A stretch of DNA of 7,186 nt from Bacteriovorax stolpii (GTDB taxonomy: Bacteria > Bdellovibrionota > Bacteriovoracia > Bacteriovoracales > Bacteriovoracaceae). The notes beneath the pieces are model-generated. The model was not told where the DNA came from. It searched no databases and worked only from the letters and a program-made list of their open reading frames with translations. Where the stretch lies: NCBI GenBank assembly GCA_945890905.1, contig CAMDDI010000174.1, positions 1 to 7,186 on the forward strand, in the 5' to 3' direction. A program made the position numbers and the translations under genes. This document shows, in pieces, positions 1 through 5,896 of this stretch; positions within the stretch are counted from its first letter, which is position 1; each line of letters begins with the position of its first letter.

Positions 1-1
1 A

Positions 2-307
2 GATTTTTTTAAATCCTAATTCTGTGGCCTGCTTAAGACATAAATCGAGTGCGTCTTTTTTCGGCATGCCCAAGGCCAGGTCATAATGAACCTCACGGAC
101 TAAAACTTGTGAAGATTTGAACTGAAGTCGTACTTCTTTTTTGGTAATGGCCAAGACTGTAGTCACAACTCCCAGACCTTTTCCATTTAACAAAAGCAAA
201 TCATCTCCAGATTCGAGACGGATGACATGGGCCAAGTGATGATGACTATCACCAGTAATAGAATATTCCGTCTGAATAGTCAGATCAGATTGAAAACTTG
301 CCCTCAT
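2..307 (-). CDS. rsmE: 16S rRNA (uracil1498-N3)-methyltransferase RsmE, N-terminal part (gene runs off the left edge)
   Basis: I translated this partial gene by hand: 102 codons are open from an ATG at 305-307 to the window edge with no stop. The product resembles the N-terminal half of RsmE, a SPOUT-class SAM-dependent enzyme that methylates U1498 of 16S rRNA in assembled 30S subunits. Visible family marks are the PUA-like N-terminal domain with GDSHHHLAHVIRLESGD (about residues 19-35), then a KKEVRL strand, and the domain boundary with LALGMPKKDALDL and KQATELGF (about 77-99), matching the RsmE pattern of a Lys-containing loop followed by 'ATELG'. The SAM-binding trefoil knot lies outside the window. 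The ATG overlaps the prmA stop as ATGA, with AGAGGA five bases upstream, so translation is probably coupled to prmA. prmA-rsmE adjacency is common in bacteria (yqeT-yqeU in Bacillus). The first 'MRAS' also fits the family start. Confidence 0.9.
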   Translation of the reverse strand, partial: MRASFQSDLTIQTEYSITGDSHHHLAHVIRLESGDDLLLLNGKGLGVVTTVLAITKKEVRLQFKSSQVLVREVHYDLALGMPKKDALDLCLKQATELGFKKI

Positions 308-1266
308 GCATTTCCTCTAGAAAAGAGCAGGGCACCCCAGTCACCCTTTTCAACTCTTTCAACTAGCTTTAACCCGAGTTTAGAGTAGGCAGAAATAATT
401 CCATCAAGTTGAGGCTTGAGAAGTCCAGAGAGAATTAAAGATGCGTTAGGAGCAAGAAAAGAAACTAAGTTTTCTTTTTCGAGTATCAGGATATTTTCTA
501 AGATGTTGGCAAAAACTAAATTGTATTGAGGATGAAGTCTCTCTCTTACCTCTGGTAAAAGAAGACGGAACTGGCATTTATCTAATTGATTAATCTCGGC
601 ATTTTGAAAGCAATTTTTATTAGCTTCTGGATCAATATCATAAAAATCCACTTTAGCTTCTGGTGCAAATAGCAAAGTGGCCAAGCCTAATATTCCTGAA
701 CCAGAACCAAAATCTAAAACAGTATCTGTGGCATTTCCTAGTACCTTTTCAGTGTAGAGTTTTAAACAGAGGTAAGTGGTCTCATGACTTCCAGTTCCGA
801 AACCCATACCTGGATTGATGAAAATTTTATGTGCAGAGGTTGAAGAGTAATCTTTCATCCAGGCAGGTATAATTTCTAACTTATCGTTGACTCTAATGGG
901 GGAGTAATGCTTTTTCCATTCTGCGTTCCAATCTTCTGAAACAGCTTCTTCAATTTGAGCTTCACACAGATATTCCACTTGAGTCATCTTCAAGAATTCA
1001 CGGGCCAAATCTTTGTCGCCAAAAAAGAAGCGGTAATTGGAAGGCCTATTCATCACACTGGCTTCTACTTCATCTAAAACTGTTTCAGGTAAATCCCCAC
1101 CGGAATAAGACCTCTCACCCAAAAGAGCATCCACTTCCGGTTCATCCATGGTGAACTCTTCGATACCTAGTGCACCTAATTGGTCCATAGCGCGATTTTC
1201 AATAGAGGAGAGCTCTTCCTGGGAAGGCTGCAGGTGAAACAGTGTCACGATCCAAAACTTGTCCAT
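304..1266 (-). CDS. prmA: Ribosomal protein L11 methyltransferase PrmA
   Basis: This is a 320-residue class I SAM-dependent methyltransferase, slightly longer than the E. coli enzyme (293 aa). PrmA trimethylates lysines and the N-terminus of ribosomal protein L11 in the cytoplasm. The N-terminal substrate-recognition domain spans about residues 1-110. The linker and catalytic domain carry the diagnostic NPGMGFGTGSHETT (151-164), SAM motif I VLDFGSGSG (183-191), the acidic DFYDIDPEA strand end (207-215), and NILENIL (254-260), the PrmA version of the NPPY-type motif. The start ATG at 1264-1266 has AAAGGA five bases upstream, and no upstream extension looks conserved. It is the first visible gene of a leftward unit, overlaps rsmE by four bases, and is divergent from udk across 120 bp. 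No good sigma70 promoter could be picked out for it. The family assignment is firm; the exact substrate follows from family knowledge. Confidence 0.95.
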   Translation of the reverse strand: MDKFWIVTLFHLQPSQEELSSIENRAMDQLGALGIEEFTMDEPEVDALLGERSYSGGDLPETVLDEVEASVMNRPSNYRFFFGDKDLAREFLKMTQVEYLCEAQIEEAVSEDWNAEWKKHYSPIRVNDKLEIIPAWMKDYSSTSAHKIFINPGMGFGTGSHETTYLCLKLYTEKVLGNATDTVLDFGSGSGILGLATLLFAPEAKVDFYDIDPEANKNCFQNAEINQLDKCQFRLLLPEVRERLHPQYNLVFANILENILILEKENLVSFLAPNASLILSGLLKPQLDGIISAYSKLGLKLVERVEKGDWGALLFSRGNA

Positions 1267-1386
1267 AAAAATCCTTTAAGATGCTGGAGGTATAGCGCAT
1301 AAAGCATGGCATGAGAGGATAAAATTTTTACAATAAGGCATGTTTTCTTGGGCTTTAGACCCATTTTTTGCTAGAAATCACTCTCA
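1267..1386. other. Divergent intergenic region between prmA and udk
   Basis: This 120-bp stretch must hold the promoters for both the leftward prmA-rsmE unit and the rightward udk-rnj unit. On the plus side a promoter-like arrangement is visible close to udk (see separate entry). On the minus side only the AAAGGA ribosome-binding site of prmA (1272-1277) is clear; TATACC and TTTATG candidates lack a matching -35. A weak TGGG/CCCA inverted repeat sits near 1349-1363. No RNA gene or riboswitch-like fold was recognised. Confidence 0.6.
1348..1377 (+). promoter_or_regulatory. Candidate sigma70-type promoter of udk, close to the start codon
   Basis: TTGGGC (1348-1353) is followed after 18 bp by TAGAAA (1372-1377). 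The latter is preceded by TG plus one base (1369-1371), giving an extended -10. Transcription would begin around 1383-1387, so the udk ATG at 1387 would have almost no leader. This agrees with the absence of any Shine-Dalgarno-like sequence upstream of udk. Both boxes are imperfect matches, and the call is by eye only. Confidence 0.4.
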
Positions 1387-2043
1387 ATGAAACAAAACAT
1401 TTTTCTTGTGGGGATTGCTGGGGGCTCAGGCTCTGGTAAAACCACTTTTGCCAAAAAGGTCATGAAGGGTATCAACAGTGCTGGCTCCAGCCTGCTGCAT
1501 ATGGATTCCTACTACCTGCCTGAGCAACCGAAGAGTAATTACACTTCAAGTGGTAAGCCCAACTATGATCATCCCAACGCTTTCGATTGGGATCTTCTTC
1601 GTCATCATTTGTCTGAACTCAAAAGCGGCCGCTCAATTAAATGTCCTGTTTATAGTTTTACTAATTCTAACCGTAGCGAAGAATATGAGACCGTGGGTCC
1701 CTGTGAAGTCGTATTGTTTGAAGGAATTTTTTCACTCTACGATCAAGAGATTCGTGATCTTCTAGATATCAAATGCTTTTTGCATGTGGATTCTGATATT
1801 CGATTTACCCGCAGGCTTCACCGTGACGTCAAAGAGCGCGGTAGATCTCTTGAGTCTGTCATCGCTCAGTATTACGACACTGTTCGACCCATGTACCAAA
1901 AATACTTAGATCCTCAACGTCAGTACGCTGACTTCACTGTAGGTGAAGAAACTGACGTGGCCTCTCTCATTCTCTCTGCGCGCATAAAAGAATTGCTTGA
2001 ATCAGCTCCACGACCCGTGATCCAAGAGGCGAGTTCGCTTTGA
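1387..2043 (+). CDS. udk: Uridine kinase
   Basis: This 218-residue P-loop kinase phosphorylates uridine (and usually cytidine) to the monophosphate in pyrimidine salvage, in the cytoplasm. Its length matches bacterial Udk (about 210 aa). Motifs in order are Walker A GIAGGSGSGKTT (9-20), the nucleoside-binding and catalytic MDSYY (39-43, Asp40), NYDHPNAFDWDLL (59-71), PVYSFTNSNR (87-96, the 'PxYDF..H.R' segment of the family, here with Ser for Asp), Walker B-like LFEGIF (110-115), the lid VDSDIRFTRRLHRDVKERGR (134-153), and DTVRPMYQKYLDP (164-176). The start is at the usual distance from the P-loop. No ribosome-binding site is seen and a promoter lies directly upstream, so initiation may be leaderless. 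The stop overlaps the TTG start of the RNase J gene. Substrate range between uridine and cytidine cannot be read from the sequence. Confidence 0.94.
   Translation: MKQNIFLVGIAGGSGSGKTTFAKKVMKGINSAGSSLLHMDSYYLPEQPKSNYTSSGKPNYDHPNAFDWDLLRHHLSELKSGRSIKCPVYSFTNSNRSEEYETVGPCEVVLFEGIFSLYDQEIRDLLDIKCFLHVDSDIRFTRRLHRDVKERGRSLESVIAQYYDTVRPMYQKYLDPQRQYADFTVGEETDVASLILSARIKELLESAPRPVIQEASSL
2024..2042 (+). promoter_or_regulatory. Ribosome-binding site and TTG start of rnj inside the udk end
   Basis: AAGAGG (2024-2029) lies ten bases before the TTG at 2040-2042, which shares TTGA with the udk stop. TTG is preferred because the next in-frame ATG (2100) would delete the conserved strand with IGGVEEIGSN that begins the RNase J metallo-beta-lactamase fold. 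The long spacing and weak start suggest dependence on translation of udk. Confidence 0.65.
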
Positions 2044-3656
2044 AAAATAAATATTTTTCCGTCCTTCCCATTGGTGGTGTTGAAGAGATCGGCTCCAACA
2101 TGACCCTCATCAAGACTCAAGATGAGCAGATTATAATCGATTGCGGAATGCTCTTTCCCTATGAGGATTCCTTCGATATCAGCTACCTTATTCCAGATTT
2201 TGCCCAAGTAGATAAAGATAGATGTCACTCAATTATCATTACCCACGGACATGAAGATCATATTGGCGCCTTAGGTCACTTGATTAAGGCGTTCCCAGAT
2301 ATCAAAGTTTACGTCACAAAATTCACGCTCCATTTAATTCAAAGAAAACTTGAAGAGTACGACGTTAAACTTAACTACAAGCTCTATACACCTGAAGAAA
2401 CCATAAACTTTAAGAATGTGGATATCTCTCCAGTGCATGTGAATCACTCGATCCCAGAAACTTGCGGGATGATTATTCGCACTAAAGATTTGGCGTGGGG
2501 AGCTTTATATATTTCAGATTTTAAAGTAGACCTTGCATCTGCTCATGAAAAACCTATAGATTTTCCTCGCATCAGAAACTTATTGAGTGCTTGTGAGCAG
2601 TCTGCTTACTTTATCGATAGCACCAACATCTTAAACGACGGCAAAACCACCTCTGAAAATGAACTCATCGATGATCTAGAGTCTCTAATGAATAATCCTC
2701 ATGAGCGCATCTACATCACTTTGTTTGCTTCAAATGTTCACCGACTCAATGCTATCGCAAAAATGGGTAAGGCCGCAGGAAGAAAGATCGTCCTCATGGG
2801 AAGATCTCTTCGTACTTATATGGAAAGTGCTCAGGAAACTGGCCACAGTGACATGGGTGCCGATGAATTCTTTTTACCCGACCAGGTAAAAGGCCAGACT
2901 GGAAAAATGCTGATTTTTCTATCTGGGTGCCAGGGAGATTTCTTAAGTGCTCTAAGAAGATTTAGTTACGGAGAAGATGGAACATTTAAGCCAAGACCAG
3001 AAGATTTGATAGTGTTTAGTTCTAAGGTTATTCCAGGAAATGAAAAGAAAATTTACCGTATTTATAATAAACTTACTGAGTTTGGTGCGCAAATTATAAC
3101 CGCCAGTGATCACTTGATTCACGCCTCGGGACATCCCGGTAAAGATGATCTACGTTTACTTATAAAAAACTTTACGCCAAATTTCTATTTTCCGATTCAT
3201 GGAGAATCCTATTTTCTTAAGAAGCACGTTGATTTTTTAAAGAAAGAGTTCCCGCAAGTTTCAACTCATCTCATTTATAACTATCAAGAAGTGGTCTTGG
3301 GTGATGGAACAATTAAAGTTTTAGAGCATGAATCAGTTGAACCGCACTTGATTCATGGTAAGCATCTTGAAATTGAGAAGACTCAGATTTCTCAGCGAAG
3401 AAAAATGGCCACTCAAGGTGCGGTCTTTATCACATTTGGCCGCAAGAATGAGACATTGGATATCTCGCTTTTAGGTCTTCCCCTTATGGCCGATGAGGCC
3501 CTGGAATCCCTCAAAGCGCGCCTTCTTAAGCAGATCAAGTCAGACTTAATCAGTCGTGAGGACTCCTACTTTAAAGATCAGGTAAAGATCTCTACCCGCC
3601 AGTTTTTCAATCATCTTATAGGTTATAAGCCAGTAACTGACGTTCACCTTTCTTAA
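2040..3656 (+). CDS. rnj: Ribonuclease J family enzyme (metallo-beta-lactamase/beta-CASP)
   Basis: The 538-residue product matches RNase J (B. subtilis J1 is 555 aa), a cytoplasmic 5'-3' exoribonuclease and endonuclease in mRNA decay and rRNA maturation. The metal site is complete: HGHEDH (69-74), NHSIPE (His136), SDFKVD (Asp160) and PIHGES (His387). Beta-CASP marks are FIDSTN (191-196) with SEN (205-207), FASNVHRLN (229-237), GRSLRTYMESAQETG (254-268), FSSKVIPGNEKKI (326-338) and HASGH (361-365). A C-terminal domain fills about residues 455-538. One oddity is that the TGSQGEP-type loop reads SGCQGDF (295-301), and the following ALSR is ALRR. The TTG start overlaps udk by four bases, so the two genes form one unit. 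The fold and family are certain. The balance of exo- and endonuclease activity and the partners are not visible, and the gene may be named rnj or rnjA. Confidence 0.94.
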   Translation: MKNKYFSVLPIGGVEEIGSNMTLIKTQDEQIIIDCGMLFPYEDSFDISYLIPDFAQVDKDRCHSIIITHGHEDHIGALGHLIKAFPDIKVYVTKFTLHLIQRKLEEYDVKLNYKLYTPEETINFKNVDISPVHVNHSIPETCGMIIRTKDLAWGALYISDFKVDLASAHEKPIDFPRIRNLLSACEQSAYFIDSTNILNDGKTTSENELIDDLESLMNNPHERIYITLFASNVHRLNAIAKMGKAAGRKIVLMGRSLRTYMESAQETGHSDMGADEFFLPDQVKGQTGKMLIFLSGCQGDFLSALRRFSYGEDGTFKPRPEDLIVFSSKVIPGNEKKIYRIYNKLTEFGAQIITASDHLIHASGHPGKDDLRLLIKNFTPNFYFPIHGESYFLKKHVDFLKKEFPQVSTHLIYNYQEVVLGDGTIKVLEHESVEPHLIHGKHLEIEKTQISQRRKMATQGAVFITFGRKNETLDISLLGLPLMADEALESLKARLLKQIKSDLISREDSYFKDQVKISTRQFFNHLIGYKPVTDVHLS

Positions 3657-3698
3657 TTTGTTTAATTATCCACAGATTTTCCGATAATCTCTCTATAG
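3657..3698 (+). promoter_or_regulatory. Candidate promoter of the 193-aa membrane protein gene, with embedded DnaA box
   Basis: This 42-bp gap is AT-rich. A good -10 hexamer, GATAAT, lies at 3683-3688. The -35 is poor: TTTAAT (3661-3666, 16-bp spacer) or TTGTTT (3658-3663, 19-bp spacer). Initiation would fall near 3694-3696, only a few bases before the ATG at 3699, and no Shine-Dalgarno sequence is present. The DnaA box at 3666-3674 would lie between the two promoter elements. No terminator for rnj is seen, so read-through from udk-rnj is also possible. Confidence 0.4.
3666..3674 (+). promoter_or_regulatory. Perfect consensus DnaA box
   Basis: TTATCCACA is identical to the high-affinity E. 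coli DnaA box. I saw no second match to TTATNCACA in this window, so it is an isolated site and not an origin. Its location in the only non-coding gap upstream of the 193-aa gene, inside the likely promoter spacer, fits a DnaA-regulated promoter, probably repressed by DnaA. Function is inferred from position only. Confidence 0.5.
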
Positions 3699-4280
3699 AT
3701 GGATAACAATTCGGTCCTCATCCTAATTTCGGTGGTAGCACTCTTTTTGGTCCTCATGCTGGGGATGTTCGGCTTTCTTATTTATCGATTATTAAAGCAC
3801 CAAAATCAAAACAATCTTTCCCTTTCCCTGCCTGCGGAAGTAGATAAAAGTAAACTACATCCGGATGTTTTAGAACGGATAAAAACGGTTGAAAAATTTA
3901 GAATAAAAAAAACTGATCTCTTCTGCCCGGTTCATCCTGACGAGCCAGGAGAAACTAATTGCGCTATCTGCGACAAACTCTATTGTAAAACATGTATTCG
4001 TCCCTTCAAGTCACTATATTTCTGCAAAGAACATCTTCCCTTAGTCATGAGAAATGATTGGGAGGAAGTCGTAACAATTAAAACTTCAACAATTGACCCT
4101 GAACACGGTGTTCGTCTGTTTGATATTAAGAAAGTTCTCCTCGAGCGCGATAACCTTCCAACGTATGTTGAAACTCACTACAAGATCAACCTTGAGCAAG
4201 ATCACATTGAAACCTATCTGGTGCTCTTTGGGATCAAAGAGAATCTAGTAACACTGAAAGAAAAACTCGAGAAAATTTAG
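3699..4280 (+). CDS. Membrane-anchored protein with B-box-like zinc finger, function unknown
   Basis: I do not recognise this 193-residue protein as a named gene. One hydrophobic segment at about residues 6-29 is followed by basic YRLLKHQ, predicting a single-span anchor with the N-terminus outside and the bulk in the cytoplasm. A linker leads to a complete eight-ligand pattern: Cys76, His79, Cys88, Cys91, Cys96, Cys99, Cys109 and His112. The spacing is C-x2-H-x8-C-x2-C-x4-C-x2-C-x9-C-x2-H, as in B-box zinc fingers that bind two zinc ions. The C-terminal 60 or so residues (about 138-193) look like a small alpha/beta domain, with FDIKKVLLERDNLPTYV then an ETYLVLFGIKE strand, vaguely like small DUF2007-type domains; that resemblance is weak. 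The ATG has no ribosome-binding site but a -10 hexamer just upstream. The gene ends 3 bp before a shared terminator. A scaffold or protein-binding role at the inner membrane is a guess. Confidence 0.8.
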   Translation: MDNNSVLILISVVALFLVLMLGMFGFLIYRLLKHQNQNNLSLSLPAEVDKSKLHPDVLERIKTVEKFRIKKTDLFCPVHPDEPGETNCAICDKLYCKTCIRPFKSLYFCKEHLPLVMRNDWEEVVTIKTSTIDPEHGVRLFDIKKVLLERDNLPTYVETHYKINLEQDHIETYLVLFGIKENLVTLKEKLEKI

Positions 4281-4283
4281 ACC

Positions 4284-4311
4284 AAAAAAAAGCCACCCGA
4301 AGGTGGCTTTT
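4284..4311. terminator. Bidirectional intrinsic terminator between the 193-aa gene and ftsZ
   Basis: A perfect 7-bp GC-rich stem, AGCCACC (4291-4297) with GGTGGCT (4302-4308), closes a four-base loop and is extended by three A-T pairs. Read on the minus strand the loop is C(UUCG)G, an exceptionally stable tetraloop, and the stem is followed by eight U, so it is a strong terminator for ftsA-ftsZ. On the plus strand the loop is CGAA with four U, adequate but weaker for the 193-aa gene. It starts right after both stop codons, as expected for convergent genes. Confidence 0.93.
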
Positions 4312-4315
4312 AGAA

Positions 4316-5884
4316 TTAGATTTGTGAGTCGTGGTTGCGCTCATTCTTCTTCATAAATGAAGGAGTATCAAACTCATCTTCATCGAAGTTAAAGAATCCA
4401 AGCTTTTCAGCAATGGATTTGATTCGGCTATCACGATTGGTATTCCCATTCGTATTGCTGTTATTGTTGTTTTCAAATTTCTGCTGATCATTATTATCGT
4501 TATGAGAGTACTCTTGACGCTCTTTAGAGGCTTCGTAAGTGCGAGAAGGTGCAGTTACTGGAGCATCAAAGTTTTTTTGTGACTCATACTTTGAAGCAGC
4601 ACTTTGAAGTTTTTCGGCCCAGTTGATTTTTGGCTTCTCAGTGCGAGTTTCTTCAAATTCAAAAGTGGCTTCAGATTTCACAACAGTATCAGTGCGCTGT
4701 TGAGGTGCTGCCTGCATAGGAGTTGGAGCAGCAGGTTGGGCCATGACTGGAGCTTCAACTGGAAGTTCTCTGCGAACTTCAGTGCGTGTTTCCATGCGTG
4801 GCATTTCTACTCTGCGCTCTTCCATCACTGGCATTGCAACTTCAGGCATCGCCATCATCGCTGGAGCAGCATGAGCTGCACGGTAACCATTTTGATTAAC
4901 CGGAGCATTCATTTCTTTGCGAGTATTTTGAAGACCAGTAGCAATCACAGTAACTTTAACCGCGTCACCCATAGCCTCATCAATCACAGTACCAAAAATG
5001 ATTTCAGCATCTTCATCAGCCGCTTCCATAATAAGAGTTACTGCTTGATTGGTTTCATGAGTAGTAAGTGAATTGTTACCGGTGATGTTAATGATGATTC
5101 CAGTAGCTCCATCAATAGTAACATCTTCCAAAAGTGGAGAGCTGATGGCCTGACGAGCAGCTTTAAGAGCTCTCTCAACACCAGTTGCAGTTCCTGTACC
5201 CATAAGTGAGAGACCTTTATTAGTCATCACTGTAGAGACATCGGCGAAATCTGCGTTGATGAGACCAGTGTTATTGATCAAATCAGAAATACCTTGAACA
5301 GCGTTTAATAAAACTTCATCAGCTGCGCGGAAAGTATCTACGAGAGATAAATTCTCACCTGCAAGTTGAAGCAAGCGCTGATTGGGAATACAAATAAGAG
5401 AATCTACTGACTCTTCAAGTGAACGAATACCTTCTTCAGCTTGGCGAGAGCGTCTTTTTCCTTCGAACATGAATGGCTTAGTTACTACACCTACGGTGAG
5501 TGCTCCCATTTCACGAGCAAGTTTTGCAATAACAGGAGCTGCACCAGTTCCAGTACCGCCTCCCATACCTGCTGTTACAAAAACCATATCTGCTCCCTCG
5601 AGGACTTCAGATAGTTTTTCATAATCTTCAATGGCAGCTTTGCGACCAACTTCAGGATTTGCTCCTGCACCAAGACCCTTAGTCACATTTCCACCTAACT
5701 GGATTTTTGTTCCAGCAAGGTTAGCGGCCAGAGCTTGTGAGTCAGTGTTAGCAACAATATATTCAACTCCTGTGAGACCTGAGCGAATCATGGTGTTTAC
5801 AGCATTACATCCACCACCACCAACACCAATAACTTTGATTTTGGCGCCAAGAGGAAGGTTAGAATTATCAGCAATATCGAACAT
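4316..5884 (-). CDS. ftsZ: Cell division GTPase FtsZ with a long C-terminal linker
   Basis: FtsZ is the tubulin homologue that polymerises with GTP into the Z-ring at the division site. The GTPase core at about residues 12-318 has GVGGGGCNAVN (20-30), ANTDSQAL (45-52), the tubulin signature GGGTGTGAAP (108-117), EGKRRSRQAEEG (141-152), and the T7 loop NADFADVSTVM (210-220) with catalytic Asp212 and Asp215. The full length is 522 aa against 383 in E. coli. The excess lies in the linker (about 318-500), with a Met/Pro/Glu/Arg-rich part (340-395), a possible helix NWAEKLQSAASKYE (421-434) and an Asn-rich tract (462-484). The C-terminal peptide DEFDTPSFMKKN (503-514), which binds FtsA and other partners, is preserved and followed by a short charged tail. 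The gene starts 12 bp after ftsA behind a strong GGAGG and ends at the shared terminator. Confidence 0.98.
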   Translation of the reverse strand: MFDIADNSNLPLGAKIKVIGVGGGGCNAVNTMIRSGLTGVEYIVANTDSQALAANLAGTKIQLGGNVTKGLGAGANPEVGRKAAIEDYEKLSEVLEGADMVFVTAGMGGGTGTGAAPVIAKLAREMGALTVGVVTKPFMFEGKRRSRQAEEGIRSLEESVDSLICIPNQRLLQLAGENLSLVDTFRAADEVLLNAVQGISDLINNTGLINADFADVSTVMTNKGLSLMGTGTATGVERALKAARQAISSPLLEDVTIDGATGIIINITGNNSLTTHETNQAVTLIMEAADEDAEIIFGTVIDEAMGDAVKVTVIATGLQNTRKEMNAPVNQNGYRAAHAAPAMMAMPEVAMPVMEERRVEMPRMETRTEVRRELPVEAPVMAQPAAPTPMQAAPQQRTDTVVKSEATFEFEETRTEKPKINWAEKLQSAASKYESQKNFDAPVTAPSRTYEASKERQEYSHNDNNDQQKFENNNNSNTNGNTNRDSRIKSIAEKLGFFNFDEDEFDTPSFMKKNERNHDSQI

Positions 5885-5894
5885 AGGGCCTCCG
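5885..5894 (-). promoter_or_regulatory. Strong ribosome-binding site of ftsZ
   Basis: On the minus strand CGGAGG lies four bases before the ftsZ ATG, inside the 12-bp ftsA-ftsZ gap. It is the best Shine-Dalgarno sequence in the window, clearly better than that of ftsA. This fits the need for several-fold more FtsZ than FtsA from one transcript and fixes the ftsZ start. Confidence 0.75.
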
Positions 5895-5896
5895 AA

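Noticed and set aside
1349..1363. TGGG/CCCA inverted repeat as an operator
   Set aside because: The arms are only four bases and the interior does not pair, which is likely by chance.
1478..1765. 95-codon frame inside udk
   Set aside because: It overlaps fully conserved uridine kinase motifs in another frame. Its hydrophobic stretch is incidental.
1920..2228. 102-codon minus-strand frame over the udk-rnj junction
   Set aside because: It is antisense to two recognised genes, with no promoter or ribosome-binding site and no recognisable motif.
2701..3134. Short open frames inside rnj on both strands (62 and 60 codons)
   Set aside because: Both lie over the conserved beta-CASP domain and show no coding signal of their own.
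3615..3629. CTTATA/TATAAG inverted repeat near the end of rnj
   Set aside because: It is a short AT-rich stem inside coding sequence with no T-run, so it is not a credible terminator.
3666..3674. Replication origin suggested by the DnaA box
   Set aside because: There is only one box, no cluster, no long AT-rich unwinding region, and no dnaA, dnaN or rpmH nearby.
4604..5071. 155-codon open frame opposite the ftsZ linker and core
   Set aside because: The predicted protein is rich in Ser, His, Phe and Trp with no family resemblance, as expected from the antisense of Ala/Glu/Met-rich codons. The ftsZ frame on the other strand is conserved.
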